The notes beneath the pieces were generated by a model. That model saw nothing but the letters and a program-made list of their open reading frames with translations, was not told the DNA's origin and ran no database searches. From the NCBI GenBank assembly GCA_027886175.1, contig JAJNNQ010000003.1, positions 4,131,501 to 4,195,500 on the forward strand: 64,000 bases of DNA, given 5' to 3'. Below, in pieces: positions 38,251 to 50,181 of this stretch (positions are counted from its first letter, which is position 1; every line of letters starts with the position of its first letter). The translations under genes and the position numbers were made by a program. Origin of the DNA: Phylloscopus collybita (Eukaryota; Chordata; Aves; Passeriformes; Phylloscopidae).

Positions 38251-39561
38251 CAAGGGCTAGGGCTGGATGAACGGGTTGTATGCAGAGCTGTGTGACAACC
38301 CCTGTTGTCACTGATTTATTACAGCTATAACAATTCCAACCTTTGCCTATTCCAGCATAAGCAGCTAAACACAAACTGAAGAATTCTAAACCATATTCTT
38401 TTTTTCAAAGCCAGAATTCACATTATCTCCTATTAAATAGGAGTGACAATAAACAGATTTTTCTAACTACTAAGTCATATTGAATATGCATTTTGAATTC
38501 CATAAAAAGCAAGACTTATAGATTTATTGCCGGAAATGTACATTTATGTACACAGTGCAGATACTTTCAACACTCAGGTATCAAGTTACTCCTTTTAAAA
38601 TGGAGCTACACAAATGCAAACTTAACTTCCAGTCTCTATTACAATATACTAGACTGATACAGAAGATTTTCAGTCTGGAAAATTTTTTTTGGTTGAACTT
38701 CTGTCAGGATTAATCCCCTTTCAGTTAATCATTTACATGAATGGGCAATCTGCAGAGTTCATGCAAGGCCTGCAAACTATATTAATTGCTAGAAACCTAA
38801 TTACAAATCAACAGAGTCACAGGATCAGTGTTACCTCCATACGGTACCATCTGGTACAATGGAGCTGGAGAGTTCAGCAAAACTCCTCATTGCATTCTGT
38901 GGAACCTCAACCTGAATGTGTGTTGCCAGAGAGAACAAGTTTATGCAGATATAGGAGCTGGTTACAAAGCATTTTTAGGGTCATCCTTAATGACAGCATC
39001 CAATCCCTGTAGTCTAGTTGCTGTTTCAAAAGTTACTTCTAAAAAGAGTGTTTATTCAACACTTTTCTTTTTGAATGTGATATCAACGCTGTCATAACTT
39101 ACCTTTCCACATCCAAAAATACCCCAAATCCATACAAAAGGTAATGAAAAAAAAAATCATTAAACAAGCAAATATGAAAACGTGTACCATAAAATGCTTT
39201 CATTAAAAGTCTTATGTGTATTGTGATTTGCTTCACTAATTATTACTCCAATTTAAAAGCTGTGTCCAGAAATTTCATAAATGACAGGAACATGAAACAG
39301 TGCAACTTCCATTAAAATTAAATTTTACCAATACATCTGCTCTTTCAGCAAATGGCCAGTTTGAAAGTTTTGACCAAAACCTATCAGTCTTGTTTTACAC
39401 CATGTCAGCCAAACAAAAATTCAGGTCTTTGGAACCTCAACTTGTATGGTTTTAAATCCAGACTTTCTAAACCATTTGTAGCCAAGGTCACATAAAACCC
39501 AGTATTCTTTCCACAAACAATGCTTGGTCAATTGACTTTTCAAAGGAATTCAAAGGAATTT

Positions 39562-39592
39562 TCAAGGGTTAGCTATATTTGCTAACCCTTGA
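39562..39592. repeat. Perfect 12-bp inverted repeat (hairpin)
   Basis: TCAAGGGTTAGC, a 7-nt loop TATATTT, then GCTAACCCTTGA. The two arms are exact reverse complements. Confidence 0.95.
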
Positions 39593-40825
39593 GGGCTCTA
39601 TCCCAGAGGTTCACTCATTGGCTTTTGGAATTGAAATCAGCCACACTAAGCAAAGTTGAGTAGCTTCAGCTTTGCCCAAAGTTTGTCTCCAGTTCTCCCT
39701 GAATAATTCCCAGATTTCCCTTGGGAATGAGAGAGCTGTGTAATCCACCTAGTCTCTCAAGAAGCAAATGTAATGCCTTTCCACTAAACAACCAATCATG
39801 TTGTAACCTGTTCCCTTGGCAGTATCTGCTGACCTTGTCAGAGTAAATTTAGTACAGGAGAACACCAAAGGTGGGCACTTTTCAGTGTCCTGCAACTCAG
39901 GAAGGAGAAAATCATCTACTTTGCAACCAAGGGATTGGGGAAAAAATTAACTCCCAAGGAGTGCTCCAGCCTGAAGGACATTCTGTGCAGCCAGTCCATT
40001 ACAGTGACACTCACACAGGTTTGCCTGCTCCCTTCTCTGGTTGTTTTTCCATTTCTTGTGGAGCAAGAGCCCATTTCGAAGGCAGTGTGTCACTGTAAAG
40101 TCTGGTTTTTGTTTCTAATCCTAGGACACAGCTTCTGCTCAAGTTCATTCCTGAACTGGTTGCAGACTTCCTAACCCATCCATCAGACCACCTCCTCTCT
40201 ACTTTGTTTGTGGCAACTATGCTCTTCTTGATTAGACCTTTCTGGGGGAAACGTGGAAGGAAGTGAGGTTTAGCTAAAGAATCTGATATGTCTGAACACA
40301 GATTTCATGTTGGAAAAAGACAGGCTGACCTGTGATAAATAAGCCATTTTTCAAGTTCTGTATCAGTTCATTTCATGATGCATCTCCATCAAAGGGGAGA
40401 TAAGTAGATTTTTATCTTGCTCCAGTAAACTTGATAATAAGAAACAGGAATTATCACTCTTTCACAGATTCCTCACTTAGGACAGACAGTGTTTAGAAAG
40501 AAGGGATTAAAACCTGCTTAGGCTCTACTTTAGCAGGTTCTCTACTTCTACAAATCCATTCCAGAACAGCATTTTGATAACCAACATAAATCTTGAACTT
40601 TCTATTAATTACTAGACAATTATGATTTATTAGAGAAAATTGTCTAATACAATTTTTACCTTCCTTTTATGAAGTCCATAAATCCCCCCAGCTGAGCTTT
40701 GTCAAAAGGGAACAAAAGGGAACAAAACATCCTGGTTCTTCAGGAATTGAGAAAGATGGGTAGCAGTTGACATTTCTTTGGAAATTAATTGAGAGAATCT
40801 CCTTGTTCTTAATTCAGCTTTAGAA

Positions 40826-40853
40826 TAGTACCCAAATAGTAGTTTGGGTACTA
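40826..40853. repeat. Perfect 11-bp inverted repeat (hairpin)
   Basis: TAGTACCCAAA, a 6-nt loop TAGTAG, then TTTGGGTACTA. The arms are exact reverse complements. Confidence 0.95.
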
Positions 40854-43550
40854 CTGCCCAAAACTCATTAATTTCTTCTGTTCATAACTAATTTCCTACA
40901 TGTCTCTCTCTCCCTCCTTTGGTGCTTTGCCATTTTTCCTAAGGTGAAGATGCCCAGCAGGAACAGGAATGCTGAGGGGACACACAGACCACTGTGTGAT
41001 TCAGAAATGCACTCCTGCCTGATGCTTGCAACATCCAGTCAAGAACAACTTGCTCTTGTCTGGAGAGGGGCCACTGAAGCATCTTTATGAACTGTGTTTG
41101 TCACAGTTCACCACAGCACACAGCAATCCTGCTTCTGTGCCAGAATCCAAGGGCTACGTGCCAGAGATCCTCTGAAGCAGTGTCTCTGTCTCCAAACTCC
41201 CCTCATTAGGTAAAACAGGAAAAATATATATATATAACCCTATTATATTGTTGGGTTTGTTTCTACCTCGGGAAGTAATTTTTTTCTGATAAGGAACTTT
41301 CCATCATTTTCCTGAAACATGATTCACATGGACTAAAACATCTGATGACAAATGGATGCTGATGCAAGTTTTTACTTTTATTTATTTGGGCAACCCCACA
41401 TCTTACACAGCATCTGCTTCAGCCTCACCCAGACAATCTTGGAAAAAAAGCCCAGTAAAAGAACTTTTTTCAAGACTATCTACTCATTACATTTCAAGTC
41501 ACAGGCAGCTACAGATTGAGTGGACTGAACACAAGGTGAAAATTACCTTTAAGTCTAGAATGCTCCTTTGCTTCCTTGTCTGTCTGCACATGCAAAGATT
41601 TGCACAACATGAAAATTATTCTCAGTTTATTTTAACTGGTCTATAATAATTTAATTTTTTAAAGGAAGACCTAAAATTCCTAAAATTCTTCTAAAAAACC
41701 CAGTAGTGGATTTTTAAAGTAATATTTCTGGGTGTGATTTTTTTTTCTATATAAAGAAGGTCCGGGCCAGCAACAAAATAGTCACAATGGGATTGACAAC
41801 AAAAATATCACTTAAAAAATTTTAAATAATCCCATATTAAAAAGAATATCTTTTTTTGTTACAAAAAAAGAATTTATTTTCTGCAACATTGCGCAGAGAT
41901 AGAGCAGAATTACACCCCTTTGCTAATGATAACACTTCCCTGAGAGTGATTTTCAACAACAATGAGCCCATTTGCCCCAGATTTAGGCACTGTGTTAGTG
42001 TTTTAGAGAGAACAAGGGACAATATTTCGTTGTTGCAGCAAGCACCTGATGAATTCCAGGCAGGTGATTAAGGATTAACAAACATCCCATCAATTGACAC
42101 GGGTATTGGAAGAAACTAAGCACTCCCTGGTATTTCCAAACTTGCCATTTCTAGGCATTGGTTCTGAGAGCCAACTCGTGGCCAGTGAGAATTAAAGAGT
42201 AAACTGCTGGCTTGAGCAGTATAACCAACTGATCCCTGTGTTAGCCTCACAATATGCTTAACAGGATTTCCACCTTGCAGCTCCCCCCAATCCCATCGGA
42301 TACACCGCTCTGGGATATCACACTTCGGGGTTTGCTCCTTGCCAAGCCAGAAGTGCATCCTTTCTAAAAATCAGTAGAAATAGGTAATACAACAGGGGAG
42401 AGCCAAGCAATTCCAAACCTTGCCTTGTATTTCTTGTTGGAACAGGAAGATTTTAAGTGAATGCATCAAGCATCTTAAAAGCTAACAACGGCTTAGCAGG
42501 TTAAATGTGAAATAGGTTTATCAGCTCAGTGCAGTGCTCTTCATGTAATTATGTTTTTACAGCCTGGTTAAGGGATGGTATTGGAGAAGAGCTTGTGATG
42601 TCAGAGTGGGGAGGGCTTAGGAGCAGGGATGAGAGCTAATCAAGACAAGTTCAGTTTGTATTTAAAGTCAAGTCAGCGTTAGTTAAGGCAGTTTTTGACA
42701 TGTTAATCTTGATGTGTTTTAAAAGCTGCCAAACACTTTACTGAGGCAGCCTGGAAGGAAGACTCCTAGAAAAGGGACACACTCTTGGATGTTTCATGGT
42801 GGCTTCATTGTACCCAAAACTAAGGTCTGCACAATAGATGTAAGTATACATGAAATAAGAAGTGCTGGGTTTTAATGTAATGGTGATGAAACACCTGTTA
42901 AGTAATACCAAAAGGTGTGTGCTTTTTCAGATTAAATAGGAAAGACTTGTCTCACAGCAGAAACGGAGCAGATCAAAGCAAACTTCTTTGTGGCGACTTT
43001 ATTTAAGAGCAGCACTTGAGTGCACAGAGTAAAGTTAGAAATAGGGAGGGTAATACAGAAAAATTAAAGTTTGTGATTAAATCAATGCTGATTTCTCAGC
43101 AATCTGCTATAGGTATTCTTATGGGTCAATAATTCTGCATATTCAGGTGCAAATACCATATTTCTTATGACATAACTTGATCATTTTAGAGATGTCTAAA
43201 GATCTGTTTTGCCAACAGAGGATTTTACTTTGGGAAGGCTTGTCCTTGCATACTCTGTATTTTTCTAGAAGACTTTGGATTCAGATGCATTGCTTGTTAC
43301 GTAGGTACAAATGTTTCGCTCTCTTGTCTATCCATAACAAAATATTCTTAAAAGCTTGTTATATATATATTTATATATCTTTAAGGTTGTTAATATATTT
43401 ATCTTCACCTTTGTGCTAATTAATCTTTTAAAGTAAACCAGAAAAATCTCAATATTTTATAGTTATTTCCTGGTGTAGTGGATTTCCCAAGTCAGCACGC
43501 AATCAAAATGAATCAAGGCCATCATCACAAGATACATTTGGCTGCTTTAG

Positions 43551-43570
43551 TCTAATGTACCTACATTAGA
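43551..43570. repeat. Near-perfect palindrome
   Basis: TCTAATGTA, two bases CC, then TACATTAGA. The 9-bp arms are exact. Confidence 0.95.
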
Positions 43571-45541
43571 TTTACCCAGTGGAATTTTTGGCTGTATGTG
43601 TGCAGCCATCATAACAAACCCCAGTGCTGGAAGCTTTTTGGAACATCAATGTGCTCAGCGGGATAAAAATTTTTAAAATATTAGAAGGTAATGAGGGTTC
43701 CTTACATTTTTTTATCTGACTGTGGGTAGAATTAGGTGTAGACTGAGAAAGGCTTGGGCACTACTACATTGTCTTTGGATTGAAAAATTCAAGTTCCTTA
43801 GTTAGAGAACACATGAATTTCCAAACCTCCACAGTAAGAGGGGGAAAGAGTAAGAGGGGGAGGCAACCATAACTCAAGTCATTCCCTCATGGTCTGATCC
43901 TTAAGATACTCAGTCTGTTTGAGATGCTGATTTCTGAGCCTGTTCACAGGGTCAGGTGAGCAATTTCACATGCTAACCTCACAAGGGGAAGAAGTATTGA
44001 GACCTGTGACTTCATACATAGATTTGGATAATAATAGGGGGTTTAGTATCTGACATCTGTGAGACTTATATATCCTAATATACCTGCAAATATTTTTAAA
44101 GATGTGTACGTGTTGTATTTTGCTTTGTAGTAAAGAAACCTGACCTGAAATGATTAATGATGGAAACTCACATCATCTTAATTTACCTTAGTGATGGAAG
44201 ACTCATCAAATGTAGGATTTTGGAAAATCCAAAGGATACTGCTGCAGTATTTAATATCCTAACTGAAAAGGGCAGGTACCAATGATTCACTCCAAAATTT
44301 CTAGATTCAAACTTAGTTAGCCAGTTAAGTTAAAGAATTAGTAAATTAAAATAGTTTCAAATAGTCTACCTAAAACTCATTCCTGTTTCCTGGTTACTTT
44401 TGGCACTGAGAGAATTGTCATTTGTACCAATGTTTCATGTAAAAGTGAGACACAAACCCCACTAAAAATTCAACTGTATTTCATTTGGAAATACCAGCCT
44501 GGCCCTCCAGTGATCAAAAAGCTTTTTGTCCCACAGTTTCCATTTCCAGTATTCAAAAACAAAATTAAAAAGCAGAAAGTTTCTTTTTAATGCTTTAAAA
44601 GTAATAATTAAGAGTAATTAAGTAAAAAGTAAAAACTACAGAATTTAGTTTCCTTTTAACTGATCCCGGTCTTGCCATATTTTGCAATCTCTGGGCTTCT
44701 GAAAGAGTCAAAGAGGATAATGTTTCAAGTGTCATTCCTAATTATGAAATAAATCCACAAGAAAAACAAATGACATCATGCTTTTTATCTCTGTGTATAT
44801 AACTGATGTAATAGGAAGACCCATCCCTTGTAAACATCTCCCTGTGCCAGTTTGCCAGGATCCAGGGTGGGTGCACAGTGCCCTGGGAGTGCATACACAC
44901 AATTTCTCCATTATTTCCCTCAGTTCTTGCTTAGTTATTGTACTCAGTTTTTTTAACAGGAGTTGTTAAAGCCCTCAGAGTGATCCCAGAGGAACCTTTA
45001 GGCGCTGCCACACAAATCTCAGCGCTGTGGCTGTGCAGAGACCAGCCCGGAGCTGAGATGGATGGATAAGCACTCAGCGCAGCTCCCACCTCAGCTGCTG
45101 ACTGTGCTGGATCTCTGTGCTTCCAAAGCCACATCCAGCAGCAGGAATTCAGCTCCTTTTGCCTCCACCGTCTGTCCCTGTCACCCCATAGGCTTTGCAG
45201 CCCTCACTGTACCTTGGTGCTCAGCACAAAGCATCACCTCTGGGTTCAGCCCGTGCCTCAGGCTGAGTGCTGCTTTAGTGGCACGCAGGAACGGGTCTCC
45301 CTTTGCCTGCAGCCATTCCAAGGGGAGCAAGATCAGCTTTTGTCATGAACCCAGCTTAGTTCCTGAAGGATTGAGTTTGCCAGCGCTAAGCCTTGACTAC
45401 TTGCTGGGAACAGCGTGTTTCAAAGCCAGAGTGGCTTGCTGCTCACAACTTTACCAATCAGCTGGCTCAGGAACGGGCAGATCCGTGGCTCCCAGCAGTG
45501 TGAAGGCATGCAACACAAACTCTGCTGGCTGACACACACAG

Positions 45542-45552
45542 TATAAATATAG
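45542..45552 (+). promoter_or_regulatory. TATA-like box after a GC-richer patch
   Basis: The sequence ACAGTATAAATATAG contains TATAAATA directly 3' of a GC-richer 500-bp patch that stands out in AT-rich surroundings. It might mark an upstream SAMD7 transcription start, but no connecting donor was proven. Confidence 0.2.
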
Positions 45553-48222
45553 TTATTTTCCTTTCTTTAGGGAATGTATCGTTCTCAATCCAGTTTTAGG
45601 ATTACACCTCTAATCTCAGTCTCTGAGCAGTCTGTGCCCACATATCTTGGATTAGAATTTGGCCCCACAGCCTCTCCAATGGCACCTTACTCCAATTAAG
45701 AAAATATAATTCATGCTCCTGTATGACATAATACTAGCATAATTGCTTTTTTCCTTTCCAAAAGTTATTTATTTTGCTGACTGTGGATTCTGGAACAATG
45801 AAAATCTCCAGATTTACGACCCTCAGCATAGGATCAGAGCAAGAACCCTTGATCCTACAACTAATAACGTTAAGACTATTAATAATACTGGAATATTTAT
45901 TTATTTTTTAAAACAGCATCTGATTTCTCAAGCAATCAGGTCAGCTTTTTCTAAAAGGGAAGCCAATGGAAATGCAAACGAGATTATGTATGTCTTCATT
46001 CATATGTTTCACTCATAAGCATCAATATGTTCATATTGCATTTTTGACTTATTTAGCTGACACAAATTTACCTGAGCATTTTAAACAATACTCAGCTTCT
46101 TCCAGTCTGTGGAGACACTGCTGTAGTTCACTAAACATTGACTTTAAAGAATGCTAATTCCAAGTTTTTGATGTAAATAAAAGCAGTATTTGTAAATTAA
46201 ATCTTAATGCATTTAACTAAAAAAACCAAGTCTTCCAACAAGTCTATACTATATACAACTAAACTGTATTTTGCCAATGCAATTGAAAACATCAACACCT
46301 AGACTGCTATAGACATTTTGAAACTGTTGCATGATCAGATTTGCAAATGCTTCTGGTTCACGAAGTTCGTGTCTTGCCACATCTCATCTAATAAATTGAG
46401 ACAGAATTAGTCCTGGGTGAGTGGTTCTGCCTGCTGCCAAGAAGGGTTTGCTAAGGGTAAGACTCTAAAGGTAGAGATTAACTTGTCTTCATCCCTGTAA
46501 TGTGCTGTACAGCCAGGATTTGTGCAATAGGATCACAGCAGAGCCATATATGAATCTAACGCTGGACAGCTGGTGTGTATGAATTTATATGAACCCTGAT
46601 GCCAGATTTTGAGCTACTCTCAAATCCCAGCTAATAAATGTATCAGAAGTGTACTTTCCCTGCTCCCTGACAGATCTTCCTCAGCTGGTGTGGTTTCTAA
46701 TATGTGAGTTGTTATGAAAATAGTATGAACCTAAACTACCCTAAATCTGATCTGCAGGTCAGAACCCCAGCTAAGTAACTGAAAAAGGTGCTTTTCCAAA
46801 TGGAATAACATGAATTAGTCAGGTTCAGTACTTCCTCCTGACACAGAGTTACATACAAATCTTTGTATTAGGTTATTAAGCTATTTATCCCACCTGATTT
46901 CAATACTTCACTAACAGGAAAATCAGGGAAATAAAGAAGTAATTTCATACAGATACACACATACAAAACATGTCCTTTAAATTAAGTTTGAACCATATGG
47001 CTATTTTGCCACTCAACTTGCAAAAAGAGATTAGAATTCTGTTGGAAATAGCATCTCAACTCTATACCACAAATACCAGAGTTATTTTTATATATCTGAG
47101 AAGAAGTTCAAGATATGTTAGATAGGATTGATTGGCAAACCAATGAAAAACCAGAATGACTTCATGAAGCAACTCCAGTGAAAACCTCATTAAGGAATCA
47201 AACCTTCCTTTTGGCTTCTGATGATTCAAAAACTGGGTCAGTGGAAGCAGTAAGCTACAGCTTTAGTGGAAGAAGATACCAGAGAACTTTTAAATCATAT
47301 TATTCCATGAGTTTTTCAATACTATATCTTTTCCATGTAAAACCCAAAGACTTCATGGTCTATCTTTGCAAGGATAAATTGTTTATCTGATGCACATTGT
47401 CTGAAATGCTGGTCTGTGAACCTTGGTCATCTGGTGGACAATAATTATCAGTAAATATGGATCACTTTGCTGTGGATGCTGCTGTAATCAGTACCCTACA
47501 TTCTGGAAAAGTACCAACATTTGAAAGAAAACTTCACATTAAATAGAAGTTTTAAAGAAAGTTGTTACATATTTTCTGCTTCATCTATGAAAGGAGGCAG
47601 TGTGAGACTGCCTGTCAACAGCCACTGTATCATCCTTCACATCCAACACAAAATCCAGACTTATTTGGGGAACTGCAGACTACACAGAGAACACCACAGT
47701 GATACTGGTGCTACTGGTTTCTAACCACTTACTGCTGCTTGCTTTTGGATAGATGTCTGTCAGAGCAAGCAGGGTATATGGGATCCCACAGGAGGGATTT
47801 GGGCCAGAACAGATGGCTCCTTTCCCACCAGGTTTTCCATGATTCTACACTTTAAAGTTGCATCATATAATTTTAGTCACCAGTGTGATTTTAGGGGGAA
47901 GCGTAGAAGTTCTAGGAAGGCCTGATGAAGAAAGTGTCTTTTACTTGTGTGTCTTTTTCCCACACAGGGACATTTCTCCAGAAAAAAAAAGCACATTCAC
48001 AACTTTGATTTCGACAGCAGACTGACACATTCTAGCAGTTCCTCAAACGCAAAAGTGGTACAACTTGTCAGTCATCTGAGAGACAAAAAATGTGTCAGTA
48101 TTAAAACTTGCTATTAATTTTCTTTCTTCCCTGATTTACTAGAATAAAAAGGTTAAAACCTCCTGGGTCTTTTTTCCATTATGGCTAGCTGAACCTCTGA
48201 TGGTTTCTTTGCACCCTCATAT

Positions 48223-48340
48223 CACAGGATAGTTTGGAATGGAAGGGGCCTTTAAAGCCATGTAGACCAATGCCCCTGCAATAAGCACCTGACATCTTCA
48301 GGTAGACCTGGTTTCTCTAGTCAGGTGCACCAGACAAAGG
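48223..48340 (-). mobile_element. CR1 LINE 3' end, antisense orientation
   Basis: It reads ATCACAGGATAGTTTGGAAT, GGAAGGGGCCTTTAAAGCCA, TAGACCAATGCCCCTGCAAT and ACATCTTCAGGTAGACCTGG. This is the reverse complement of the common avian CR1 3' end, with many substitutions. Confidence 0.85.
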
Positions 48341-48505
48341 CCAAAAGCCAGGCTGCAAGAAGGGCAGCATGAAGTATTCATGAAGATTTCAGTTTGTTTT
48401 GCAGAGTATTCAACAGAGTCTCTATCCAAGAAAGAAAAACACCTAAATGGCTCACTGACCAATATGGTATGGCAAATACCATCATCCCAGTTTCCACCTA
48501 TTTTT

Positions 48506-48637
48506 TGAGCTGCTGAAAAGTTTAGTCCAGCACTAAATCGCTTTAGTACTGAGCTTTAAAATGCTTTAGCAGCTCAGAAGCACTTTGGCAGCTCAAACGC
48601 TCTTCAGGAGGCACCCAGCATCCTAAATCGCTTTAAG
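48506..48637. repeat. Self-complementary cluster with direct and inverted repeats
   Basis: TGAGCTGCT (48506-48514) is the exact inverse of AGCAGCTCA (48568-48576). Between them ACTAAA/TTTAGT forms a nested stem around TCGC. The string CTAAATCGCTTTA occurs at 48533-48545 and again at 48623-48635. Confidence 0.85.
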
Positions 48638-50077
48638 GCTAAAGTATCCTAAAAAAACAGGCAAATGGAAACGTGTCCAGCAGCACATGCTCAGGTACAA
48701 ATGCCGAGAACAAAGGGCACAGTGCTGCTCTGGGATCTGACAGACTTGTCTGCTGCCAGGAAGACCTGAATCCTAGCCAACACAGAATCCAACATCTACA
48801 CTTACAAATGTAAAGCACTTTTTATTTTGAGGGAACACCAATGGTATGGTCTAATGGCTGAAATGATTCACTTGTTTACCTTTTGGTAAACTCATTTTGA
48901 GATCAAGTATCTCCTCCATACCAAAGGAATGGTAAATTCCTTAGGCACGTGAATTAGATTGATATCTATCATTTTAATTATTTTAAACTCATCAATAGGC
49001 CAAAGGCAATAAAAGAAGTTATAATGATAAATGTAATTTATAAATGGCTTGGGTAACGAAACACAGGACTTTGCTTTTATCTCATTTTTGGATAAGGAAC
49101 AGTGCTCTTGCCTCTGCATTTCCCTCACTGTTACCTCTACCAAATGCTGGTTGAACTCCTGGAGCTGTAACTCTCTATCTGCAGGATAAGAACACTTCAG
49201 TATTACATTTTCTTTCTTTCTGAAGACAGAAATAATCCATTTCATCAGAGCTAAATGGGGATGGAAATTCAACCTATACTTTAAAAAAAATTTAAAGTCT
49301 AATAATTTGCTGTGCAAGTCTAGTGTGAGATGAATGTACAAATGCTCCTGCTCTGCCTTCGGAACCAGCCTGCTCCCTCTGCCAGCTCTTCAACTCAAAA
49401 CATTCTGTACTGGACAGCTCTTTAACATCCAGGCTCTGGGTTACAGGACTAGCTTTCTTTACAATTATTAATTATGTATATATTAATTACATATATTAAT
49501 TTATAATCTGAGTCTTACTGGTTTTATCACTGTTTTCAGCACTACAAAACATGTTGTTTTACCTTTTTTACTTCAATTTGGCAGCCTTAAGGGTCTGATG
49601 TCTTTGTAACAGATAATTTCTACCACTTCTTTCCATCTATTTCATTTAGTCTCCAGTAGACAGGGCTTCAAACTATTACAATTCTCAAATTAAACTGAAG
49701 ACACCCGCCTTTCTAAGTATGAGCACATCACTGCTTTCAGACACAACCAGGGGCTGAAGGCAAACGCTTGGGCTAAATTACCTCCTTTTGAGCAGGTGTT
49801 ATTTGGCAGCAACATGGTTTTCTTTGCATTGTAGGATCCAGGGACACTGAGCAATTCAGTGTAAGCAAGGGCAATATTTGCATTGTCCTGAAAACTGGAA
49901 GTTTCTACGTGGAAAACACTACAACCCACAAGCACGGAAAGGACCAGCTGTGACTGGCAAGCAGGGAAACATCCTGCATAACCATCTCTGTTTCTCACTG
50001 TTGAATGTCTTATTCCTCTCTTTGGTGCTGCTGCTTCAGCTCTTTACATCAGCAGAGTTGCTGCTGTCTCCCTGCAG

Positions 50078-50181
50078 CATGACTCCCCGGGAGCACATGA
50101 GGAAGATGTCCATCCTGGGGGAACAGGGAGCACTGGAGGAGAAGCACCTGTACCGGCTGGCAGGTGGCATGGCAGCAGGAG
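50078..50181 (+). CDS. SAMD7: SAMD7 first coding exon
   Basis: The strong acceptor CTGTCTCCCTGCAG ends one base before the ATG at 50079-50081. It encodes MTPREHMRKMSILGEQGALE and HLYRLAGGMAAG plus G of a split Glu. The donor is GTGAGC at 50182. The acceptor implies an upstream non-coding exon, not located. Confidence 0.85.

Larger units (their letters stand above)
34351..50077. other. Long intergenic region, LRRC31 to SAMD7
   Basis: I recognise no coding exon in about 15.7 kb. It lies between two genes transcribed away from each other, so it must hold both promoters and any 5' non-coding SAMD7 exons. Identified contents are a T32 tract, two CR1 relics, perfect hairpins at 39562, 40826 and 43551, a self-complementary cluster at 48506-48637 and a GC-richer patch at 45000-45540 followed by a TATA-like sequence. 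Confidence 0.65.

Noticed and set aside
45062..45532. 156-codon plus-strand open frame
   Set aside because: GC-richer patch with no recognisable domain, no splice context and no family resemblance. It is likely a chance open frame.
47755..47850. Possible CR1 fragment ending CCATGATTCTACAC
   Set aside because: Only the last bases resemble a CR1 terminus. The body does not show the usual landmarks, so I do not call it.
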